NCBI RefSeq assembly: GCF_009604455.1
Contig: NZ_WEGL01000002.1
Span: 1,054,001-1,118,000 of the forward strand
DNA from: Streptomyces sp. RB17
GTDB taxonomy: Bacteria > Actinomycetota > Actinomycetes > Streptomycetales > Streptomycetaceae
Reading direction: 5' to 3'
Length of the DNA stretch: 64,000 nucleotides
In this document: in pieces, positions 8,226-15,388 of the stretch
Layout of the letters: each line of letters starts with the position of its first letter
How positions within the stretch are numbered: the first letter of the stretch is position 1
Translations under genes and position numbers: made by a program
Notes under the pieces: model-generated
What the model saw: only the letters and a program-made list of their open reading frames with translations
What the model was told of the DNA's origin: nothing
Database searches by the model: none

Positions 8226-9257
8226 TCAGGAGGGCAGCCGGACGGCGTGCCGGCGGTGCCACGTCAGGCGCACCCGGGTGCCGCGCAGGGCGGCGACGTC
8301 CTCGGAGGAGGTCTCCAGGTTCTGCTGCAGCGCGGTGAGCCGGCCGCCGCCGTCGAGGTCGACCAGGAAGCGGGTGGCGTCGCCGAGGTAGACGACCTCG
8401 GCGACGGTTCCGGTCGTGGTGGCGTGCTCGGGCTCGTCCGCCTCGGCGGACTCCTTCAGGACGTGGATCTTCTCCGGGCGGATGTTGTACGTGCCCGGGG
8501 CGCCGACGATCCGGCGGGCCGTCTCCCCGTCGAGGAGGTTCGAGGTGCCGACGAAGGAGGCGACGAACGGGGTCGCCGGGCGCTCGTAGATCTCCGCCGG
8601 TGTGCCGACCTGGGCGATGCGGCCCTGGTCGAAGACGGCGATGCGGTCGCTCATCGTCAGGGCCTCCTCCTGGTCGTGGGTGACGAAGACGAAGGTGATG
8701 CCGACCTCCCGCTGGATCGCCTTCAGTTCGACCTGCATCTGCTCGCGCAGCTTCAGGTCGAGGGCACCGAGCGGCTCGTCCAGCAGCAGTACCCGGGGCC
8801 GGCCGACGAGCGCGCGGGCGAGGGCGACACGCTGGCGCTGCCCGCCGGAGAGCTGGGCCGGGCGCCGCTGGCCGTAGCCCTCCAGGCGGACCTCGGAGAG
8901 GGCCTTGCGGGCGCGGACGAGCCGTTCGGCCTTCGGTACCCTGCGGACCTTCAGCCCGTAGGCGACGTTCTGTTCGACCGTCATGTGCGGGAAGAGGGCG
9001 TAGTCCTGGAAGACCGTGTGCACGTCCCGCTCGAACGGGGCCAGGCCGGTGACCTCCTGTCCGGCGAGCTCGATCCGGCCCCGGTCCGGTGTCTCGAACC
9101 CGGCGACGAGCCGGAGGACCGTTGTCTTGCCGGATCCGGACGGGCCGAGCATCGAGAAGAACTCCCCGTCCCGGATCTCCAGGTCGACCCCGGCCACGGC
9201 GGTCGTCTCGCCGAACGACTTCCGCAGGTCCTGCAGCCGGATCGCAATTCCCTCCAT
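8226..9257 (-). CDS. ABC transporter ATP-binding protein, PotA type
   Basis: 343 residues counting from the ATG at 9257, which follows AAAGG; the longer in-frame start at 9317 lies in the promoter region. Walker A is GPSGSGKTT, the signature LSGGQRQRVALARAL, Walker B VLLLDEPLGALD, and the H-loop THDQEEA. The C-terminal ~110 residues form the TOBE regulatory domain (IRPEKIHVL). First gene of the operon, so the promoter faces the divergent GntR gene. Confidence 0.92.
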   Translation of the reverse strand: MEGIAIRLQDLRKSFGETTAVAGVDLEIRDGEFFSMLGPSGSGKTTVLRLVAGFETPDRGRIELAGQEVTGLAPFERDVHTVFQDYALFPHMTVEQNVAYGLKVRRVPKAERLVRARKALSEVRLEGYGQRRPAQLSGGQRQRVALARALVGRPRVLLLDEPLGALDLKLREQMQVELKAIQREVGITFVFVTHDQEEALTMSDRIAVFDQGRIAQVGTPAEIYERPATPFVASFVGTSNLLDGETARRIVGAPGTYNIRPEKIHVLKESAEADEPEHATTTGTVAEVVYLGDATRFLVDLDGGGRLTALQQNLETSSEDVAALRGTRVRLTWHRRHAVRLPS

Positions 9258-9293
9258 AGGGGAACCTTTCTGGCGCGCTGTACGTTGAACCGC

Positions 9294-9322
9294 TTGACCG
9301 CAAACATATGAAGTCATAGTTC
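9294..9322 (+). promoter_or_regulatory. GntR gene promoter with an overlapping dyad
   Basis: TTGACC (9294-9299) and TAGTTC (9317-9322) are 17 bp apart, a good housekeeping promoter aimed at the GntR gene. An imperfect dyad, AACATATG-aagt-CATAGTT (9303-9321), fills the spacer and overlaps the -10. Its position between the divergent gntR and ABC operon makes it a candidate GntR operator. The pocket is AT-rich compared with the flanks. Confidence 0.5.
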
Positions 9323-9376
9323 TAATCTCAAGGTCCCCTTAGGGTAAAGCTTGAGTCAATGCATGAGGTGGTGACC

Positions 9377-10117
9377 GTGAGGCAGTACGAGATCGAGCGC
9401 GGCGCACGCAGGGCCGTCTTCAGCCCGGTGGACAACCGGGCCCGCGTGGACGCGGTCGTCCGCCGCATCGGCGACGCCATCGAACTGGGCCTCCTCGCCG
9501 ACGGCGAGCAACTGCCCGGCGAGACCGAGCTGGCCGGACAGCTCGGCGTCTCCACGGTCACCCTGCGTGAGGCGCTCATGGCCCTGCGGCAACAGGGCCT
9601 GGTCACCACCCGCCGGGGCCGCGGCGGCGGCAGCTTCGTCTCCCTCCCCGAAGTCCCCGCCGACGACCGGCTCAAGGCCCGGCTGCGCGGCTGGAGCACC
9701 GAGGGACTGCGCGACCTCGGCGACCACTGGGCCGCCCTGTCCGGCGCCGCCGCCCGGCTCGCCGCCCAGCGCACCGAATCCGAGGACCTCCACCAACTCC
9801 GCCGCACCGCCGAGGAGCTGACCCGGGCCGCGGACGCGCCCGCCCGTAGCCGGCTCTACGGCCGTTTCCACGTCGAACTCGCGGCGGCCGCCCAGTCGGC
9901 CCGGCTCACCCGTGAACAGGTGGCCCTGCAGGGCGAGATCGGCGCACTGCTGTGCCTGGTCCTGGCCGACGACGCATATCGTGAAGAAGTTGCGGAACGT
10001 CACCGCGCGGTGATCTCCGCCGTGCAAGATGGGGCCCACGAAACGGCCGGCACGCTGGCCGAGCGGTGCGTCAGGGAGTCGACGGCGCGGCTCGTCGCCG
10101 TACGCCTCACCCTCTGA
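9377..10117 (+). CDS. GntR/FadR-subfamily transcriptional regulator
   Basis: 246 residues. GTG 9377 is chosen because GAGG at 9365-9368 is correctly spaced; an ATG at 9359 would add six residues. Winged helix about residues 20-85 (GEQLPGETELAGQLGVSTVT then LREALMALRQQGLV), followed by an all-helical FCD domain (LYGRFHVELAAAAQSARLT). FCD regulators bind small acids through a metal site. Divergent from the polyamine-type operon and co-directional with the Cache-domain gene, so it is the likely local regulator of both. Confidence 0.85.
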   Translation: MRQYEIERGARRAVFSPVDNRARVDAVVRRIGDAIELGLLADGEQLPGETELAGQLGVSTVTLREALMALRQQGLVTTRRGRGGGSFVSLPEVPADDRLKARLRGWSTEGLRDLGDHWAALSGAAARLAAQRTESEDLHQLRRTAEELTRAADAPARSRLYGRFHVELAAAAQSARLTREQVALQGEIGALLCLVLADDAYREEVAERHRAVISAVQDGAHETAGTLAERCVRESTARLVAVRLTL

Positions 10118-10154
10118 CCGTGCCGCGTCAGGTTCCCGTCCGCTGGAGGACACC

Positions 10155-10916
10155 ATGGGCCGGAGCCCCGCGCTCGCCACCCTCGGCACGGAAGCGGAGA
10201 CGTGGGTGGCCGCACAGGTCGGCGGTGCGCTGGAGGCCGTGTTCGAGACGGTCGCGGCCATCCGCGCCGACACCGAAACCCTGCTCGGCCGGGTGACCGC
10301 CGCGGGCCGGCGGCCGGTCAGTGCCGACCTCGCCGCCCTGCGTCCCGGACTGCACGTCCACCTGACCCGCGAGGAACTCGTCTCCGGAGCCGGGTTCGTC
10401 GCGGCCCCCGGCCTGCTCACCGACGTGCCCGCCTGGCTGGAGTGGTGGCAGTCCGGCGCCGACGGCGATGTTCGCCCGCTCCTGCTCGACCTCGATCCCG
10501 GCCAGTCGGCGTACTCCGACTACACGCACTGGGACTGGTTCGCGCTGCCCCGCGACACCGGGCGCCGGGCGGTGGCCGGACCGTACGTCGACTACCTCTG
10601 CTCCGACGAGTACAGCCTCACCCTGTCCGAACCCGTCCTGGTCCAGGGCCGGTTCGCCGGAGTGGCCGCCGCCGACGTCTATCTGCGGCACTTCGAGACC
10701 GCCGTGCTCTCCCTCCTGCGGCGCCTGCCACGCCCCGCCCATCTGGTCAACGCCCGAGGCCGGGTCGCCGCCTCCGCCGACCCCGCCCACCTGGCCGGTT
10801 CCCTCACCAAGGGCCCGGACTTCGGCGAACTGCTCGGCGCGGCGCGGCCGGGCGCGTACGACGGCATGCGCCTGGTGCCGTGCCGGGGCGTGCCCCTGGT
10901 CCTGGTGCTGGCCTGA
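10155..10916 (+). CDS. Stand-alone Cache (PDC) sensor-domain protein
   Basis: 253 residues. The ATG at 10155 follows GGAGGA. An N-terminal helix leads into a Cache-type domain with the segments YSDYTHWDWFALPRD and VAGPYVDYLCSDEYSLTLSE, the pattern of PDC ligand pockets (aromatic and Asp residues that hold amines or amino acids). It has no signal peptide, membrane span, kinase, methyl-accepting or cyclase domain, so it is a soluble ligand-binding domain on its own. It sits 37 bp after the GntR gene and opposite a polyamine-type ABC operon, suggesting a cytoplasmic co-sensor or binding protein for the same solute. That role is inferred. Confidence 0.7.
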   Translation: MGRSPALATLGTEAETWVAAQVGGALEAVFETVAAIRADTETLLGRVTAAGRRPVSADLAALRPGLHVHLTREELVSGAGFVAAPGLLTDVPAWLEWWQSGADGDVRPLLLDLDPGQSAYSDYTHWDWFALPRDTGRRAVAGPYVDYLCSDEYSLTLSEPVLVQGRFAGVAAADVYLRHFETAVLSLLRRLPRPAHLVNARGRVAASADPAHLAGSLTKGPDFGELLGAARPGAYDGMRLVPCRGVPLVLVLA

Positions 10917-10960
10917 GCCGCCCGCCCACCCGTTGATCATCCACGGGCCGTCGCCCTAGG

Positions 10961-12646
10961 GTGCGAAGACGCCGCACAAGGAGTCCGGTAACCATCGCCC
11001 CGTACCTCACCCCACGCGCACGCGCCGCCGTCGCCCTCGGACGGGGACTCGGCGCCGTACCGGCCCCGGGGCTCGTCCTCGGCGGGATCCTGGGCCTGCA
11101 GGGCGGCGCCGCGCTGACGACCGGTCTCTACCCCGTGGTGGGACCGGCCGGCGTGGTGACCCTGCGGCTGGCCATCGCCGCGCTCGTCCTGACCGCGATG
11201 TGGCGGCCCCGGATCCGCGGCGACCGGACCACGCTCGGCGTCGCGGCCGCCGCCGGAACCCTGCTCGCCGTGCACCATCTGGCGTACTACGAGGCGGTCG
11301 CCCGGCTGCCCCTGGGCGCCGCCACCACCCTGGAGTTCCTCGGCCCCTTCGCCATCGCCCTGTCCGGCTCGCGCCGCGCCCCCGACCTGCTGTGGGCGGG
11401 TCTCGCCGCCACCGGCGTCCTCCTGCTCAGCCGCACCGGTACGGCCCTGGACTCGGCCGGCGCCGCCTGCGCCGCCGTGGCCGGATGCTGCTGGGCCGGA
11501 TACATCCTCGTCGGCAAACGGCTGGCCCAACGCGCCCCCGACGGCCGCGGCCTCGCGCTGGCCGTGACCTGGGGAGCGCTGCTCAGCCTGCCGTACGGCA
11601 TCGCCCAGGCGGGCACCCGGCTGCTGGACCCCGGCACCCTCGCCGTGGCCGCGGTGGTCGCCGTTCTCTCCAGCGTCGTGCCGTACACATGCCAACTGGA
11701 GGCGCTGCGCCGCCTCACACCGCGCGTGTTCGGAGTGCTGACCAGCCTGGAACCGGCGATCGGTGCGCTGACAGGGCTGCTGTTCCTCGGCCAACACCTC
11801 GCGCCGGCCCAGTGGGCGGGGGTTGCTGCGGTGGGGCTCGCCTCGGTGGGGGCGACGCGCAGGGAGGGTGCCGCTGGGGCGCACGACGACGGAGATCCCG
11901 CTGAGGCCGTTCGGGAACGAGGGGGCCCCGGCAACTCGGATCAGGACGGCGTCTCGACCAGCCGCTGGTGCGCTCCGCGCCGCTCCAGGATGCGCGCCCG
12001 GTACTCCATGGCACGCGCAGTCGGTGTCGCTCTCCTGGGCTTACAGCGTGCCCAGATCGAAGGCGGCCGTGACATGTCCGGCCTCCCAGGCCCTGGTCCA
12101 CCAGTGCGGCGCGTCGGCCCAATCGCCCGGCTGTCGCAACACGGCTCCCCACACCATCGACGTATCCCGCACCCTCCGTTGGACCCGCCATGCCCTGCTG
12201 TGACCGGCATGAGCGCGTCGGGACGCAGCCCTCGGAGCTATCGGTATGTCGGTCCCGAGGACGTGAAGGCCGCCGTCCGGCGCGGGGAGTCCGGCACTGT
12301 CATTCGTACGGCGGCCGAGTTCGCGGACTGGGCCGTCACCCGGACCCGCGAGGAACTGTCCGAGCCTTTCACCTTCGTCATCGGGCTGGACGGCGCCCTG
12401 CGACTGGCCCCGCGCCGGTCCGAACACGTGGCCTGCGCGGGCGGCGAGCCGGTACTGGGCGCGGGGGAGATCGGCTTCCGCGAGGACGCCGGCCGCTGGG
12501 CGGTGCGGGAGGTGAGCAACCAGTCGACGGGCTACTGCCCGGACACCGACTCATGGCCGGCGGTGGCCGCGGCCCTCGACCGTGCGGGACTCGGCCTTCC
12601 CGGCACCTTCACCGATGAGGTGATCTTCCGCCGGTGTCCCACCTGA
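10961..12646 (+). CDS. EamA/RhtA-type exporter running without a stop into a second protein
   Basis: Residues 1 to ~310 are a ten-span EamA transporter of the RhtA type (amino-acid or metabolite efflux), with both repeat halves present (LAIAALVLTAMW; LEPAIGALTGLLFLG). Family members end about here. This frame has no stop and continues through ~105 residues of Arg/Pro/Gly-rich sequence, then into a conserved-looking protein from Met417 (12209), giving 561 residues. The middle stretch holds a TTA Leu codon (12041) and lies opposite a decayed TPR-like gene, so it is probably not true coding sequence. An AAGGAG at 10978-10983 is correctly placed for codon 10 (10988), which is GTA rather than GTG; the only upstream start is the GTG at 10961. 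Confidence 0.6.
   Translation: MRRRRTRSPVTIAPYLTPRARAAVALGRGLGAVPAPGLVLGGILGLQGGAALTTGLYPVVGPAGVVTLRLAIAALVLTAMWRPRIRGDRTTLGVAAAAGTLLAVHHLAYYEAVARLPLGAATTLEFLGPFAIALSGSRRAPDLLWAGLAATGVLLLSRTGTALDSAGAACAAVAGCCWAGYILVGKRLAQRAPDGRGLALAVTWGALLSLPYGIAQAGTRLLDPGTLAVAAVVAVLSSVVPYTCQLEALRRLTPRVFGVLTSLEPAIGALTGLLFLGQHLAPAQWAGVAAVGLASVGATRREGAAGAHDDGDPAEAVRERGGPGNSDQDGVSTSRWCAPRRSRMRARYSMARAVGVALLGLQRAQIEGGRDMSGLPGPGPPVRRVGPIARLSQHGSPHHRRIPHPPLDPPCPAVTGMSASGRSPRSYRYVGPEDVKAAVRRGESGTVIRTAAEFADWAVTRTREELSEPFTFVIGLDGALRLAPRRSEHVACAGGEPVLGAGEIGFREDAGRWAVREVSNQSTGYCPDTDSWPAVAAALDRAGLGLPGTFTDEVIFRRCPT
11941..12157 (-). pseudogene. Remnant of a Sel1/TPR-like repeat protein
   Basis: From the ATG at 12157 one frame reads MVWGAVLRQPGDWADAPHWW, then TRAWEAGHVTAAFDLGTL, and stops at a TAA. 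A second frame resumes with RAMEYRARILERRGAHQRLV up to a TGA at 11941. AEAGHxxAAFxLGTLY followed by an AMEYRxR helix is the helix pattern of Sel1/TPR repeats. The likely ancestral text is broken by a Tyr-to-TAA change and a frameshift a few codons later. It lies antisense to the run-on part of the EamA frame. Confidence 0.5.
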
Positions 12647-12733
12647 GGGCAGCACAACATCGTCCGGGAAGCCCATTGCGTGTGCGTCTTCCGCGACGCC
12701 GATCTTCCCGAGCGATGGAACATCGACCCCTGA
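12209..12733 (+). pseudogene. Conserved hypothetical protein with TGA at a zinc-ribbon cysteine
   Basis: From the ATG at 12209 the frame reads 145 codons (segments YRYVGPEDVKAAVRRGESG, APRRSEHVACAGGEPVLGAG, VREVSNQSTGYCPDTDSW) and ends VIFRRCPT-TGA. Past that TGA (12644-12646) the same frame stays open for 28 more codons: GQHNIVREAHCVCVFRDADL then PERWNIDP and a TGA at 12731. C-P-T-[TGA]-G followed by C-V-F-R looks like a zinc ribbon (CPxC-G ... CVFC) with one Cys codon turned to TGA and another to CGC (Arg). The protein would lose its last 29 residues. Function unknown. It has no clear ribosome site and is physically fused in frame to the EamA gene. Confidence 0.6.
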
Positions 12734-12761
12734 GCCGACGGCCGGCGTCGCGGAGTGAACG

Positions 12762-13607
12762 TCACCGGCCGGGCAGCGGACGGACCGTGAGGATCTGTTC
12801 GGCCTGGCCGACCGGGCCGTGGATGTCGTGGAGGACGCTGCTGGTGAGGCCCTGGCCGGTGGGGCCGAAGGTGACCGTGGTGTCCAGGCCGACCCAGCGG
12901 TCTTCCGGCTGCCGGTGCAGATGGATCGTCAGGTCCACGTTGGGGAACATCCACTCGGTGGGAGACCGGCGTACGGCGATGCCGTTGGCCGTGTCGACCA
13001 GGGCGACGTAGGAGGCGACCGGGCTGCTCGGCTCGCCCGCGACGAGGTCGAGGTCCGTGGAGATCCAGACCGTGCCGCGGCCCGGTTCCGCGGGGGTGAC
13101 CGGCCGTACGTCGACGGATGCGCAGTGTCCGCCGGGCCAGACCGAGCCCAGCGACCGACCGGCGAGCCCGTCCGGCGGTGCGAGGCGCCGGACGGCGCCG
13201 CCGGCCACGGCGCCGGTGTCCACGGCGGTGAGCAGCCAGGCGCGGGCCCGGACCACCGGCCGGTCCGCGATGCGTACGACCGCTTCGAGCAGGTCGATGG
13301 TGCGACCGGGCCGGATCGACTCCACCTGGATCTCGCACTCGTCCAGGGCGAGGCGCCCCAGGATGTCGAAGCTGATCCTGGACAGGACCAGGCCGTCCGG
13401 CGCCCGCTCGGCACGGTACTGGTCGATCGCGTGGACCACGAGTCCGCCGAGTGGGCTGAAGTGCATCTCGTCGGTGTCCCACGCGCCGCTCGCGTGCGGG
13501 GTGGGCTTGTGGCGAAGCCGGTCTATGCGCTCGAAGTAGCTGGCGGCCAACGGGTGCCTCTCCTCAAGGTGTCCGAGCACGCTGGGGTGACGCGCAGATC
13601 GTTGCAC
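12762..13607 (-). CDS. Acyl-CoA thioesterase-like double-hotdog protein
   Basis: 281 residues with two hotdog halves (TesB/4HBT_3 type). The first contains DTDEMHFSPLGGLVVHAID and RISFDILGRLALDECEIQV; the second WMFPNVDLTIHLHRQPEDRW, the thioesterase strand-helix with the usual Asp and Thr/His-rich edge, then WVGLDTTVTFGPTGQGLTSS and an end on a DxxGPVGxAEQ motif. Predicted to hydrolyse acyl-CoA or acyl-ACP thioesters in the cytoplasm; chain specificity unknown. Convergent with the hypothetical gene at 12209. Followed upstream by an Lrp remnant and azoR on the same strand. Confidence 0.8.
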   Translation of the reverse strand: MQRSARHPSVLGHLEERHPLAASYFERIDRLRHKPTPHASGAWDTDEMHFSPLGGLVVHAIDQYRAERAPDGLVLSRISFDILGRLALDECEIQVESIRPGRTIDLLEAVVRIADRPVVRARAWLLTAVDTGAVAGGAVRRLAPPDGLAGRSLGSVWPGGHCASVDVRPVTPAEPGRGTVWISTDLDLVAGEPSSPVASYVALVDTANGIAVRRSPTEWMFPNVDLTIHLHRQPEDRWVGLDTTVTFGPTGQGLTSSVLHDIHGPVGQAEQILTVRPLPGR

Positions 13608-13631
13608 GGTACATCCGAGGCGGCCGACGGG

Positions 13632-13814
13632 TCACGGGCCTGCCTTGATCATCTTCATGGTGGGGTGGGAGTCGATGCGCAGCACACAGGACAGACCGCT
13701 CAGCTTCTCCACGAGGAAGGCCTCGTACGTGGCGTCGTCGGCGACGGCGACGCGGACGAAACAGGCGGGGCGGCCGTACATCCGGCGGAACTCGACGACC
13801 TCGTCCGGCCCGGC
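13632..13814 (-). pseudogene. C-terminal fragment of an Lrp/AsnC regulator
   Basis: Reading 13814 to 13632 gives AGPDEVVEFRRMYGRPACFV, then RVAVADDATYEAFLVEKLSG and IDSHPTMKMIKAGP-stop. This is the end of the RAM ligand-binding domain of Lrp/AsnC regulators (VxDxxxYExFLxxxL and the closing DSHxTMKxIK). The winged-helix half and the start are missing: upstream lies the azoR stop (13853) with no room for them. It has good codon use and no internal stop, so truncation may be recent. Confidence 0.65.
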
Positions 13815-13852
13815 GCCGCGTACAGGGCGGCGGCCGGGCCGGGGCGGACCGG

Positions 13853-14503
13853 TCAGGCCGCCAGGCGCTCCGCGAGCTGCTTGGCCTTCGCGGCGGCCTC
13901 CTCGAAGGCACGGTCGCGGGAGGCCTCGTACAGCGGGATCAGCTCGGCCATCGCCGGGTTCTGCGGGGCCATCGTCAGCTCCGGGACGATGAAGTCGACG
14001 TCCAGACCGAGGCCGTCGGCGAGGGCGGCCGTGAGGTAGTTCTGCACGTACTCGTATCCCTCACGCGGGGTGCCGGGCCCGTACGCGCCGCCCCGGCTGG
14101 CGACGATGGTCACCGGGGTGCCCTTGGCGGACTGGGTCTCGCCCGCGGTGCGGCCGATGAGGATCACGTTGTCCACCCAGGCCTTGAGGGTCGAGGGGAT
14201 CGAGAAGTTGTACATCGGGGCGCCGATCAGCACCGCGTCGGCCTGCTCCAGCTCCTCGATCAGCCGGACGCGCTCAGCGAAGGCCGCGGCCTGCTCCGGC
14301 GTGTGCGAGGCGGGGTCGACGAAGCCGGCGGTGTGCGCGGCGGCGTTGATGTGCGGAACGGGCTGCGCCGCGAGATCGCGGTAGACGACCGTGCCCTCGG
14401 GGTGCTGCTCCTGCCAGTGCGTGCGGAAGGCCTCCGTCACGGCACGCGAGGACGAGGCCTCCGTCGGGAACACGGACGAGTCGATGTGCAGCAGGGTTGC
14501 CAT
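13853..14503 (-). CDS. azoR: FMN-dependent NADH-azoreductase
   Basis: 216 residues. The ATG at 14503 follows TTGGAG at the right distance, so the ATG four codons upstream is rejected. Flavodoxin-like fold: N-terminal LLHIDSS phosphate loop region with SRAVTEAFRTHW, the FMN-binding APMYNFSIPSTLKAWVDNV segment (about residues 95-113) and the ASRGGAYGPGTPREGYEYV loop. These match AzoR, which reduces quinones and azo dyes with NADH through FMN. Divergent from an HxlR regulator, the classic pairing for quinone- and electrophile-inducible azoreductases. Confidence 0.93.
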   Translation of the reverse strand: MATLLHIDSSVFPTEASSSRAVTEAFRTHWQEQHPEGTVVYRDLAAQPVPHINAAAHTAGFVDPASHTPEQAAAFAERVRLIEELEQADAVLIGAPMYNFSIPSTLKAWVDNVILIGRTAGETQSAKGTPVTIVASRGGAYGPGTPREGYEYVQNYLTAALADGLGLDVDFIVPELTMAPQNPAMAELIPLYEASRDRAFEEAAAKAKQLAERLAA

Positions 14504-14602
14504 GGGGAACTCCAAGGGGTGATGAAGTTTCGTACTGGACTATCTTTAGCACATGGACTTACTTTTTTTCATCCCCCTACGGCGAGGTAGTACCCTGATC
14601 GC
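14504..14602. promoter_or_regulatory. Divergent azoR/HxlR promoter region
   Basis: A 99-bp AT-rich pocket between two divergent starts. It contains two similar elements, ACTGGACTATC (about 14532) and CATGGACTTAC (about 14553). TAGTAC at 14590 fits a -10 that would place the HxlR transcript start at or near its ATG (leaderless). The repeated GGACT boxes are candidate HxlR contacts; spacing and consensus are not proven. Confidence 0.35.
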
Positions 14603-14971
14603 ATGGCGGCGGACGTGACCCACGACAGCGCGGCGTGCAAGCGGGTGGACGATGGCATCACCCGTGTCTTCCAGCTGCTCGGAAAGCGCTGGAGCGGCCC
14701 GATCGTGTCCGTCCTGGTCGAGCAGCCCGCACACTTCGCCGACCTGCGCCGGGCCATCCCCGGCATCAGCGAGCGCATGCTGTCCGACCGGCTCGCGGAA
14801 CTCGGTGCGGCCGGACTCGTGCTCCGCGAGGTCGACGAGGGCCCGCCGCTGCGCGTGTCCTACCGGCTGACCGAGGCGGGCGGTGCCCTGGAACCGGCGC
14901 TCCGGGAACTGGGCGAGTGGGCGAAGACCCACCTGCCGGACGCGCCGCCGTGCGCCGGCGCCGAGCGCTAG
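14603..14971 (+). CDS. HxlR family transcriptional regulator
   Basis: 122 residues forming a single winged-helix domain: ACKRVDDGITRVFQLLGKRW (Cys12 near the N-terminus), then the core PAHFADLRRAIPGISERMLS and DRLAELGAAGLVLREV, with the wing VSYRLTEAG. HxlR/YodB-type proteins are redox or electrophile sensors in which a conserved N-terminal Cys is oxidised or alkylated; Cys12 is in the corresponding place. Divergent from azoR, its likely target. Confidence 0.9.
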   Translation: MAADVTHDSAACKRVDDGITRVFQLLGKRWSGPIVSVLVEQPAHFADLRRAIPGISERMLSDRLAELGAAGLVLREVDEGPPLRVSYRLTEAGGALEPALRELGEWAKTHLPDAPPCAGAER

Positions 14972-15388
14972 CGGTCACCCGGGTCGCCGGCGCAGACCTG
15001 TCCAGGGACATCACCGCGCAGGGGATGCGGACCCAACCACACGAGCCGTCCGCCATGACACCCAGCCCCGCCGCCCACGACGACACCCTCGTCCGCACTC
15101 CCGAGGGCCGGCGGATCAGCCGCCGCAAGCTGTCTGTGCGACGGGTTCCGCTGAACGGCATGACGCGGTCCGAGTGAGACCGGGACGGGAGGGCTACCCC
15201 CTCCTCGTTGCACCGGATGACCGGATGGCGCCCACCATGGCGCTGCGGCGACGGTGGTCTCCCACGGCCGCCCGTCGGAAGGACATGCTCGTGCGCACCC
15301 GGTCTTCACCCAGGAGGAGTTCGCCGAGAACCGCGACTCGGCCTTCGACCGGGCGGTGAACCTGCTGAGCGGGGGCGGCCGAGCCGGG
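14972..15388. other. Intergenic stretch without a confident gene
   Basis: About 417 bp between HxlR and the convergent GCS2-type ligase. One short plus-strand stretch (about 15296-15380) translates to HPVFTQEEFAENRDSAFDRA followed by VNLLSGG, which has protein-like composition and high GC at third positions. It has no start, no ribosome site and no family I recognise; it may be a gene-end fragment. Nothing else is supported. Confidence 0.4.

Noticed and set aside
12644..12646. Selenocysteine codon
   Set aside because: No SECIS-like hairpin was found just downstream, a second ribbon Cys is also lost, and the molybdoenzyme in the window uses Cys, so a nonsense mutation is simpler.
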